Below, in pieces: positions 8,706 through 17,200 of a stretch of 64,000 nucleotides of DNA (its first letter is position 1; each line of letters begins with the position of its first letter). This DNA is from Candidatus Nitrososphaera gargensis Ga9.2 (lineage in GTDB: Archaea; Thermoproteota; Nitrososphaeria; Nitrososphaerales; Nitrososphaeraceae): assembly GCF_000303155.1 (NCBI RefSeq), contig NC_018719.1:2666001-2730000 (forward strand). Direction: 5' to 3'. The notes under the pieces are model-generated. The model searched no databases. It was given only the letters and a program-made list of their open reading frames with translations, and was not told the DNA's origin. A program made the position numbers and the translations under genes.

Positions 8706-9961
8706 ATGAATTCAGAATTTTCATTGCCTGAAATCATTACTGCGATCAAGTCGGTGAAGCAACAGTTCCAGCCGACTCCAGAGCTATTGCAGATGATGGA
8801 AACATTCAGGCAGATAGTAAATGACTGCATCAGAATTGGACTTGATAATGACATCTCAACGATGAAGAAACTGTGCAACTTGGCATACAAGCAACTAGCT
8901 AGTTATGAAATCATGTCATATTACAAGCTATGTGCAATCTCACATGCTGCAGGAATTCTGGCCAATAGAAAGAAATCAATCAAGCGAAACCTGCGGCCTA
9001 GGCGTCCATATGCCACTAAGCCGTTACTTGTTTCATGCTATGGTTTCAAGATTATAGATGGTATATTGAAGGTGCCGCTTGGTGACAGGCAATATTACGA
9101 CATTCTACTGAATGATTATATCAGAAGGGTGCTGTCTGATCCTTTGCTGAAAATCCGTTCTTTTACATTGACTATTGACTCAGTAAGCATTTGCTGCTCA
9201 AAGGAAGTAGCGCAGGTTGAATGCACTGACATTGAAGGAGTGGACAGGAACCTGCGCAACCTCACAATTGGCAATTTGGAAAATATAGTGCAGTACGACC
9301 TGTCAAAGACTATTGACATTGCAGATAACACCCGTTCAATAATAAGGTCATTCAAGCGCAATGACATAAGGGTACGCAGAAAGCTCTATGGCAAGTATGG
9401 CAAAAGAAGAAAGAACAGGATAAATCAACTACTTCATCACGTATCCAAGGTAGTAGTGCAGTCTGCCAAGTACAACAAATCAGCTATCACGTTTGAAGAC
9501 ATTCGCCATATTCGCTGGCTGTATCAGCGCGGTAACTATCAAGGTCATACCTATAGAGGTAGAATGAATAGCTGGTCCTTTGCCGAGATAAAGCGACTTA
9601 TCACATACAAAGCAGCCTGGGAAGGCGTTCCAGTAATTCAATTATCAAAAAATGAAACGAGAGGCACATCTCAGCTCTGTCCACGATGCGGGAAGAAGAT
9701 AGCCCAGGTGGATAGAAGAAAGACAAGGCAGCTGTGGTGTGACCATTGCAAAAGATAGATGGATGGATGGATAGGGACGTTGTAGCAGCAATGAACTTAT
9801 CCATCAGAGGGCGTGCTTTCCTTGCTAAAAGCGAGGATGAGTTCGAGCGTCCAAAAGGCGATGCAGGTGAAGCAATGAAGGGGAACCCGATGACGGCACC
9901 GGTAATCCTCAGAGTCGATGCATCGAAGTTGATTTTTAGGCATCAGCCGAAGAATCGATAA
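8706..9961 (+). pseudogene. tnpB: TnpB (IS200/IS605-family RNA-guided nuclease), frameshifted
   Basis: The first frame (8706-9758) gives 350 residues of a TnpB: RuvC-I aspartate in GVDRNLRN (D180), RuvC-II glutamate in ITFEDI (E264), and a zinc ribbon C-P-R-C ... C-D-H-C. It stops (TAG) right after the second CxxC. The expected RuvC-III segment DRDVVAAMNLS lies in another frame, within 9746-9961. Between them is a short tetranucleotide run (gatggatggatggata). Removing two bases after C-K-R restores one continuous protein. No TnpA gene accompanies it. The 3' part (about 9840-9961, with gcaggtgaagcaatgaaggg) resembles other tnpB ends in this window and probably overlaps the element's omega-RNA. 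It could be a pseudogene or, less likely, use a programmed frameshift. Confidence 0.85.
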
Positions 9962-9977
9962 AACCAAAAATTGTTGA

Positions 9978-11279
9978 TCATGCCTTCATTTTCTCGGCAA
10001 TTGCTGTAGCGTCCCAGAGCGACCTTGGCTTGCTATCTGTCTGCAGCACGCCTGCTTCCATCACCTTGCTTGCAACGTCGGCCGCCATCGGCAGCGCGCC
10101 TGTGGCTCCCGGCGAGTTGTAGTTAAGCACATGGAGCGAGGAGTCCCGCTCAAGCACAAGCGTGTCCGGGACGAACCTGCCGGTCTTGTCAATGACCGAC
10201 GACCTTATGCCGGCAGTCCCGCGCTGGGTGAACGCCGATGGCCTCAGTTGCGGGAGGAATTCGCGCACCCTGTTTATCATGGCAGTCTTTGAAAGCGAGC
10301 TTTTCAGCTCCGTGCTTGCAAGCGACATGAACTGCCTGTCAAAGACTATCTTGCGTGCGCCCGTCCTTGACGACTCTATTATCTTTGGCAGCATGTCGGC
10401 AATGTTCTTGCGCCAAGTGTAAGCGTAGGGGCCAAAGACCGGCACAGCGTTTGGCCCAACCTCGCGCCTCCCGTCTGCTCTCACTATCCAGTGCGGGTCG
10501 AGGAACGAGTACTCGGGGTGCTTTGGCACCGAATAAATCGATAGCTTGGTCAGGTCATGGTACTGCGAAGGTGCCTGCCAGTATTCGCCGCGAAAGTGGA
10601 GATCAGTGTAGCCTTGTGCGACTCCCATCATGTGGGCAATGTCCATCGAGTTGCCGCCTGCCGCATTGACTAGGTAGTCTGCCCTTACCTGCTCGCCTTG
10701 GTTGGTGGTTATAGAATAAGCACCTTGATTATATGATATCCGCGCCGCCCTGTGGCCCAGCAGCAGTTTGCACCCAAACGACTGGATGTCCTCCATCAGG
10801 GCAAGGGCAAGCGCGCCATAGTTGACTGACGCGTCCTTGGAGCAATAGATCGCTGAAGCGCAGCGCACGTTTGGCTCCATTTTTGCTGCTTCGTTCTTGT
10901 CAAGCAGCTGAAGCTCGCTCTTGCCAAGCCCGTTAGCCTCGCCCCACTCCATGTACTTTTGTAGCCGGTCGATCCCCTTTTCGTCAAGCGCCACCTCCAG
11001 CACCCCGTCGCGCTTGAACGGCAGGCCCTTGTAGTCAGAGTATTTCTGCCACATCTCATAGCCTAGGAAGGCGGCCTTGGCAAAGGTCTTCTTTTTTGCC
11101 GGGTCGTACAGGAACGGCGCGTGCACCTTGCCTGTGTTCCTGCTGCTGGTGTGCTGAGCGATGTTCTTCTCTTGCTCTATCAGCGCAACTGACCCGGGGT
11201 CCCTTGCGTGCGCCGATAGGAAATAGGCAATAGACGTTCCAAGCACGCCACCTCCGATTATCGCGACCTTGCAGTCCAC
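9978..11279 (-). CDS. FAD-dependent oxidoreductase, L-2-hydroxyglutarate oxidase (LhgO) type
   Basis: Member of the DAO/GlpO flavoprotein superfamily, best match in memory to L-2-hydroxyglutarate dehydrogenase/oxidase LhgO. An N-terminal dinucleotide-binding motif IIGGGVLGTS (residues 7-16) is followed by SSRNTGKVHAPFLYDP, a conserved LhgO-like segment, and a C-terminal NSPGATGALPMA flavin-contact region. It is 433 residues long and starts at GTG. LhgO recycles L-2-hydroxyglutarate to 2-oxoglutarate (known for the family); the substrate here is inferred from similarity. It sits alone between mobile-element sequences and may have been moved or acquired. Confidence 0.8.
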   Translation of the reverse strand: MDCKVAIIGGGVLGTSIAYFLSAHARDPGSVALIEQEKNIAQHTSSRNTGKVHAPFLYDPAKKKTFAKAAFLGYEMWQKYSDYKGLPFKRDGVLEVALDEKGIDRLQKYMEWGEANGLGKSELQLLDKNEAAKMEPNVRCASAIYCSKDASVNYGALALALMEDIQSFGCKLLLGHRAARISYNQGAYSITTNQGEQVRADYLVNAAGGNSMDIAHMMGVAQGYTDLHFRGEYWQAPSQYHDLTKLSIYSVPKHPEYSFLDPHWIVRADGRREVGPNAVPVFGPYAYTWRKNIADMLPKIIESSRTGARKIVFDRQFMSLASTELKSSLSKTAMINRVREFLPQLRPSAFTQRGTAGIRSSVIDKTGRFVPDTLVLERDSSLHVLNYNSPGATGALPMAADVASKVMEAGVLQTDSKPRSLWDATAIAEKMKA

Positions 11280-11661
11280 AGGGGAACTGAAATAAAGTTG
11301 AATATATTCTTGGTTCCCACTCTAGGTTCTGTTAACAACCCCTGTGTTATTACAGAAAGTATAGAAATTTTCGGTTTCAAGTAAACTGCATCTAGAATCA
11401 ATACCATGCCGATAAATTAACAGAATTCAGTATTAGACACTGCTGAAAAATCGGATGAAAACCGACTGCCTGCTGAATTCGGGTCATGGCGTGTTGAATT
11501 AGGGTGATGCTACAATTTTGCGAGTAGATAGACCAAGAATGACAATTTCAAAGATTACAAGCAAACCTTTTCATGTGATAAAATATGATCATGATTGACA
11601 CAAGACGTTGGCAATCAGAACAAAATCAATATTCCAGCCACTCAGTCAGCGGGAGGCAGCC
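11280..11661. other. Intergenic region
   Basis: About 380 bases upstream of the oxidoreductase gene and of the small ORF at 11662. It is AT-rich, with repeated gaattc/gaattag words around 11420-11500, but I see no gene, tRNA or clear repeat. Base composition changes sharply near 11640, where GC-rich DNA begins. Confidence 0.4.
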
Positions 11662-11778
11662 ATGAACATCACCCGCGTTCTGCTTCTCGTCATCCTCGTC
11701 GTTTTGGCGCAGCACGCGAGCATCATCATCATGTCGTCGGGAGGTAGTTCTGACGGAGGGCACCATGGCACAGGTTGA
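11662..11778 (+). CDS. Small hydrophobic peptide upstream of the DUF1326 gene
   Basis: A 38-residue frame with ATG at 11662 preceded by a good Shine-Dalgarno stretch (gggaggc, ending about 5 nt upstream). It encodes a hydrophobic helix (VLLLVILVVLA) followed by S/G-rich residues and an HHG tail, and ends inside the start of the DUF1326 gene (14-nt overlap). It may be a single-pass microprotein or a coupling leader. Alternatively it is the eroded end of a longer membrane gene. The bacterial-style ribosome site and GC-rich codons match its downstream partner. Confidence 0.5.
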   Translation: MNITRVLLLVILVVLAQHASIIIMSSGGSSDGGHHGTG

Positions 11779-12409
11779 CTGGTACATCGAAGGGGCCGAG
11801 TTCAGCAATTGCAACTGCGACTACGCCTGTCCTTGTCAGTTCGAGTCACGCCGCCCCACGCACGGAGACTGTCGCGGCTTTGCGGCCGTTCGCATCGATA
11901 AGGGCCACTTTGGAGACGTGGCGCTCGATGGCCTCGGCGCAGCCCTCCTCTATGCCTGGCCGGGACCGATCTACGAGGGCAACGGCGAGTGTCAGGCCGT
12001 TATCGATGAGCGTGCGGACGGCAAGCAACGAGACGCTCTTGCCACCGTCCTGTACGGTGGCGAGACCAACAAGGGGGCGACCCATTGGTGGGTCTATCGG
12101 ATGATGTCAAGCACCGTCCATCCCCCGCTTTTCAAACATATCGAGTTTGATGTGGATATCGAGCGCCGAAAAGCACGCATTGTGATCCCTGACGTGCTCG
12201 AGTCCACCGCCCGTCCGATCCGAAGCCCTGCGACGGGAGCTGAGCATCGCGTCCGCATCAACCTCCCGAATGGGATCGAGTTCGACCTCGCGGAGATCGG
12301 CAGTGGTACGACCAAGACGATGGCCTCAATCGCCCTCGACCTCAAGGACACCTACTGTCATTTCACTGTTCTGCGCCAGTCGGGCAAGGGGGTGGTCCGC
12401 TCACGATAG
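11765..12409 (+). CDS. DUF1326-family protein, probably of bacterial origin
   Basis: The 214-residue protein carries the DUF1326 N-terminal cysteine cluster (S-N-C-N-C-D-Y-A-C-P-C, with C16, C18, C22 and C24), which suggests metal binding, followed by a beta-rich body ending in LDLKDTYCHF. The family is mostly bacterial, of unknown biochemistry, and is often encoded beside the membrane protein DUF2182 (known association); no DUF2182 gene is visible here. Codons are GC-rich and unlike the neighbours, a strong ggaggg ribosome site precedes the ATG, and mobile-element debris flanks it on both sides. Horizontal transfer is the natural inference. Confidence 0.8.
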   Translation: MAQVDWYIEGAEFSNCNCDYACPCQFESRRPTHGDCRGFAAVRIDKGHFGDVALDGLGAALLYAWPGPIYEGNGECQAVIDERADGKQRDALATVLYGGETNKGATHWWVYRMMSSTVHPPLFKHIEFDVDIERRKARIVIPDVLESTARPIRSPATGAEHRVRINLPNGIEFDLAEIGSGTTKTMASIALDLKDTYCHFTVLRQSGKGVVRSR

Positions 12410-12556
12410 AATCCAACCGTGTCCACACGGGGATCTTACACTCCCCGTTATCGAGTTTTGTCGTAGACGGGGCGTTAAAGATAGCATACGACGTAGCTTT
12501 ATACCTTAATTTTAGAAACATCGAGCCAACTTAACGAGGAAAAGGTCAACTAGATG

Positions 12557-13024
12557 TTAACCTTGCATCTTTATCCAGCGGCTATCCTTGCCCTTTGCAA
12601 GCCATGCAAATTGATGCACTCTCAATATGTCGTTGATCTCTCCAAATCTGTTTGTCCATCCAACATTTAGGCTTAACCCGCATACAGTTTTTTCACTGAG
12701 AATCTCTACATGCTGAATCCTATCTCCAAGGTGCATCGCAAATTTGCCTCCAGCAATTTCTTTTTGCGCGGCGCTTTTTGCAATCAAATCTTTCAGTCTA
12801 TTTTAGGGATTCAAGTTTAGGTCAATCTTAGAAGCCTCTGCCGGTGTTTGCTGCTCTGGTAGACCAGTATGAGGTCTAATATAATTGTGGAAAATGCTGT
12901 AGCCATCAATGAAATCCCGAGCTGACTTGTCGTTGCCGAGACCGCGCTTGCTCTTGGTTACTGCCCTTATCTCATTGTGGTATCTTTCAATCGGTCTGTT
13001 GTTTTGAAAGATAGAATTAAGCAC
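12557..13024 (-). pseudogene. DDE transposase C-terminal fragment with in-frame stop
   Basis: Minus-strand reading from 13024 gives NNRPIERYHNEIRAVTKSK...GYSIFHNYIRPHTGL, typical of the C-terminal region of IS6/IS240-like DDE transposases (integrase core with final E and the F-x-x-x-Y-N-x-x-R-P-H motif). A TAA stop at 12803-12805 interrupts it, but the same frame continues without shift to 12557. The stop may be the true end, in which case the downstream 76 codons are not coding. The N-terminal catalytic part is missing; the fragment ends near the left side of the tnpB at 13076, so that element may have truncated it. Confidence 0.75.
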
Positions 13025-13075
13025 GACTAAAGCTTAAAAAGATATAAGCGATCAGTTCTAGTGAACAGCTCTAAG

Positions 13076-14251
13076 ATGCGTAACTTTAGATTCCGTTTGT
13101 ATCCCACGAAAGAACAAGAATCCAAGTTACGAAATTCGTTAGGTGCTTCAAGATGGTTATACAATTATTTTGTCAGCAAGGGAAATCTGCCTATTCAGGA
13201 TACGCAATTCATGCTTACGGAATTAAAAGAGGAAGAAGCTTGGCTAAGGAATTATCATTCGAAGATGTTACAAATGGTTGTTCATAAGATCGACTCAAAT
13301 AGAAAAGTATTGAATGCTTTGCGAATGAACGGCTACAAAATTGGCAAAATGAATTTCATTGGGGAAGAAGACTACAATTCGTTTACTTATAGTCAATCAG
13401 GATTCAGAATAGAGAGACATGGCAATACCGATTTACTTTGGTTATCAAAAATTGGTTATATCGAAATAAGGTTACATCGACATCCTACTAACATTAAACA
13501 GATCACAATAGTTAGAAGAATCAATAAATGGTATGCACTAATTTGCTGTGAAATTGCCAAACCCATCTTCAGGTTTATCAACCCAAAGAAATCTGTAGGA
13601 ATGGATGTTGGTATTACAAAATTCCTCCATGATTCTAACAACAGTACCATAGACAATCCTTTATTCGTAAAAAAGATGCTAAAATCTCTAAGGAGAGCGC
13701 AGCGCAGGTTATCAAGGCGACATAAATATTCAAAGAATCGATTAAAGGCAAAAACTAGATTGCAGATATTGCATGAGAGAATTAGAAATAAGCGGCTGGA
13801 TTTTCTGCATAAAGTATCTACTAGATATTCCAAGAACTATGACGTCATATTCTTGGAGAGGCTAAGAGTATCGAGTATGGTTAAGAACTACCATCTTGCC
13901 AGAAATATCATCGATAGTGGTTGGAGTACCTTCAAGAACATACTTGCTTACAAGACAAAACTTGTCATCGAAGTTCCATCTAACAACACCTCTGTCAATT
14001 GCTCAAAATGTGGAAATAAAGTTCCAAAATCCCTAGCTGTCCGTATTCACAAATGTAATGTATGCAACCTAATGATTGATCGTGATTATAATGCAAGCCT
14101 GAACATCAAGAAGAAAGGCTTGCTTTTACTACTACCGCAGGGACTGTGGGAAGCTACGCCTGTGGAGATTCTAAGCGAGTCAGTGAAGCAGGAACAGAAT
14201 ATCGTACAACGGATAGTAGTCCACTATCGATCGATTGAGGAGACTGTGTAG
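13076..14251 (+). CDS. tnpB: TnpB, IS200/IS605-family RNA-guided nuclease, intact
   Basis: A complete TnpB of 391 residues from the ATG at 13076 (MRNFRFRLYPTKEQ is the family N-terminus; an in-frame GTG at 13061 is the alternative). RuvC-I aspartate lies in GMDVGITKF (about D177), RuvC-II glutamate in FLERL (about E261), the zinc ribbon is C-S-K-C ... C-N-V-C, and RuvC-III is DRDYNASLNI. TnpB cuts DNA guided by an omega-RNA made from the element's 3' end (known for the family). The tail LPQGLWEATPVEIL is typical of archaeal TnpB genes whose 3' end doubles as omega-RNA. No tnpA accompanies it. Its stop is only 2 nt from the polB start codon. Confidence 0.9.
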   Translation: MRNFRFRLYPTKEQESKLRNSLGASRWLYNYFVSKGNLPIQDTQFMLTELKEEEAWLRNYHSKMLQMVVHKIDSNRKVLNALRMNGYKIGKMNFIGEEDYNSFTYSQSGFRIERHGNTDLLWLSKIGYIEIRLHRHPTNIKQITIVRRINKWYALICCEIAKPIFRFINPKKSVGMDVGITKFLHDSNNSTIDNPLFVKKMLKSLRRAQRRLSRRHKYSKNRLKAKTRLQILHERIRNKRLDFLHKVSTRYSKNYDVIFLERLRVSSMVKNYHLARNIIDSGWSTFKNILAYKTKLVIEVPSNNTSVNCSKCGNKVPKSLAVRIHKCNVCNLMIDRDYNASLNIKKKGLLLLLPQGLWEATPVEILSESVKQEQNIVQRIVVHYRSIEETV

Positions 14252-14253
14252 CT

Positions 14254-17200
14254 TTGGCCCAACAGGATTTCGTGCCTGATCGAAGGAAGAGGCTTGATGA
14301 TCTGCCAGAGTTGCCAGAAGGCAGACCGGCGCTTTTACTGTCAGCAGTTTATTCAGGTGAGGAAAAAAAAGTCTACCTAAAGTTTTACGATCCAAAGGAT
14401 AACGTCATTTACCACTGGCGCGACAGGACTGACCACAAGCCCTACTGCTACACCAAGATGCAGTTTGCAGAGCAGGCCGAGCTGGTCGCGCAAAAGGAGA
14501 CAAAGTACACGCTAGAGCAGGTAAAAAAGCGCGACATTATCATCGACAAAGAGATCGATGTGCTAAAGGTGCTGGCGCCTGACCCCCTGTCGATAGGCGG
14601 CACCGACAATAGCTTCCGCGAAAAGGTCACGTCATGGGAATGTTATGATATAGCGACCGAGATACTCACTAAAGAGGGGGGCTGGAAAAGCTATTATCAA
14701 CTACAAGATGATGAAGTAGTTGCTACATACAATGCAACTACTCGTAAATTCGAGTGGCAACAGATTGAAACGAAAGTAGATTACGATTACAGTGGAGACA
14801 TGTATGGCCTGCATGCAAAGACAATAGACTTTCTTGTTACACCGAATCACAGAATTTTTCTGTGGAACGAGAGAGGTGATGTAAAATGTATGCTAGCCAA
14901 GGAACTATATGAACAGCAAGAACAACTAAGACCAAACTATAGACCATTTCCTTTTGGATGGTCTATTCACAAATCTGCCGAGTCTGGGTTCGACGGTGAC
15001 GCAGATATTGATAGGTTTACTCTACCTCAGAGCTCTTGGAGATGCTCTGAAGTAGATATTCCGCTTGAAGAATTTGTTGAGTTTCTAGGATGGTTCATCG
15101 CAGAGGGCGGGGTAGGCGGACTAGGAAATGAGACGTACATCAATTTGATATTATCAACCGACAAGGATCCTTGGCAGCGTCTCAAGCATATGATCGAATC
15201 ATGGGGAATGAAAGTGTGGACTAAGAACAATAATGATACCCACAGTACAATGATTATATTCTCGTCCAAGGACTTGGCAGACTGGATAAGAGCTAATTGC
15301 TATACTTGCTCTATCCACAGATCGCATTACAAAAGAGTGCCAGCAGCAATAAAGAATCTCCCTACAAGATATCTCAAGATTTTCCTGAAAAATCTGTTCC
15401 TTGGAGACGGCTTCCTCCGCGATGGTGATAGTGGTCAGCTGAGGACTACAAGCGAAGCTCTAGCAGATGACATACAGGAAATCGCATGCAAGTGTGGCTA
15501 TTCCGCAACCATCAAACAAAAACCGGCTATTGTTGACAATAGGGGTTGGCAATTTGCTGAAAGCTATGTAGTTACACTATCGACTCACAGGACGGTGACT
15601 AGTCCTAATCAGAGGATAACAAAGCAGCAGTACGTAGGAAAAGTATGGTGCGTCAAAGTTCCAAATGGAATTGTCTATGTTAGGCGTAACAAGAAGCCAT
15701 ATTGGTGCGGCAATAGTGACATCAAGTACCACGAAAACTACCTCTACGATCGCTCGCTGATACCCGGCCTCTATTACATGAGAAAGGGCGAGCAGATAAC
15801 GCCGTTTGAATACCCCATATCTGAGAAGGTGCAGTTTGCCCTCAAGAGCCTGTTGTGGGACAAGATAAAGGAGGCCGGCGAATCGGGCAAAGAATACCGG
15901 CAGTATATCACCAACTGGGCCAACCTGCTCAACCAGCCGATTCCGGAACTAAAGCGGGTCGCAGTGGACATTGAAGTTGAAACAGAAGAGGGCAGGATGC
16001 CAAACCCCCGCGACCACGACAAGCGCGTGACTGCAGTCGGGTTTGTTGCAAGCGACGGCTTTCGGAAGGTGCTTGTGCTTGCGAACAACACGCCAAACAA
16101 CGGCGAGCCGCTCATTCCCGAAGCAGAGCCGTGCAGCACGGAAAAGGAGTTGCTGGAAAAGGCGTTCCGCATAATCAACAAATATCCAATAGTCATCACA
16201 TTCAACGGCGATGACTTTGACCTTCCGTATCTTTATGCGCGGTCGCAGGATTCCCGCATAGACCCAAACGGCGTCGCGATCCCAAAGGACAAGGTGCCGA
16301 TAATGGTCAAGAAAGAGTCGTTCATAAAGCACGGGATGCAAGCCGAGCCGGTCGGGATCAGGCATGGAATACACATCGACCTTTACAGGACGTTTGATAA
16401 CAGGTCGATCCAGATCTACGCTTTCAGCCGGGCGTACACCGAACATACGCTCAATGCTATTTGTGAAGCGCTGCTCAACGACAGCAAGATCGAGTTTGAA
16501 GGCGACATTGCCGACCTCCCGATCCAAAAGCTGGCCGAGTACTGCCTCAAGGACGCCGACCTTACGTACAGGCTGACGAGCTTTAACGACAATCTGCTGA
16601 TGAGGCTGCTGGTCGTCATCTCTAGAATCGGGCGGCTATCGGTGGACGATATTGCGCGCTTTGGGGTCAACCAGTGGATCAGGGGCATCCTGTACTACGA
16701 GCACCGGCAGCGAAACGAACTGATACCTAGCAGGAGCGAGCTGGAGGCAAAGGGCAGCGCGTCGACCACCGCTGTCATAAAGGAAAAGAAATATCGCGGC
16801 GGCGAAGTCGTCGAGCCGACGGCAGGCATACACTTCAACGTAGTGGTCCTTGACTTTGCAAGCCTGTACCCCAGCATCATCAAGGTGCACAACCTGTCGT
16901 ATGAAACGATCAACTGCCCCCACGAAGATTGCAGGGAGAACAAGGTGGAGGGCACGACTCACTGGGTCTGCAAGCGGAAAAAGGGCCTAACATCGCTGCT
17001 CATAGGGTCGCTCCGTGACCTAAGGGTCAACTATTACAAGTATCTAGCAAAAGATAAGACGCTCCCGCCGCAGGAACGCCAGCTATACAACGTCGTAAGC
17101 CAGGCTATCAAGGTCATTCTCAACGCAAGCTATGGCGTCATGGGAGCAGAGATATTTCCACTCTACTGCCTGCCGGTGGCAGACGCAACTGCGGCACTTG

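Noticed and set aside
12557-12787. Independent 76-residue gene
   Set aside because: It continues in the same frame after the stop of the transposase fragment and has no own promoter, so it is more likely part of the remnant or not coding.
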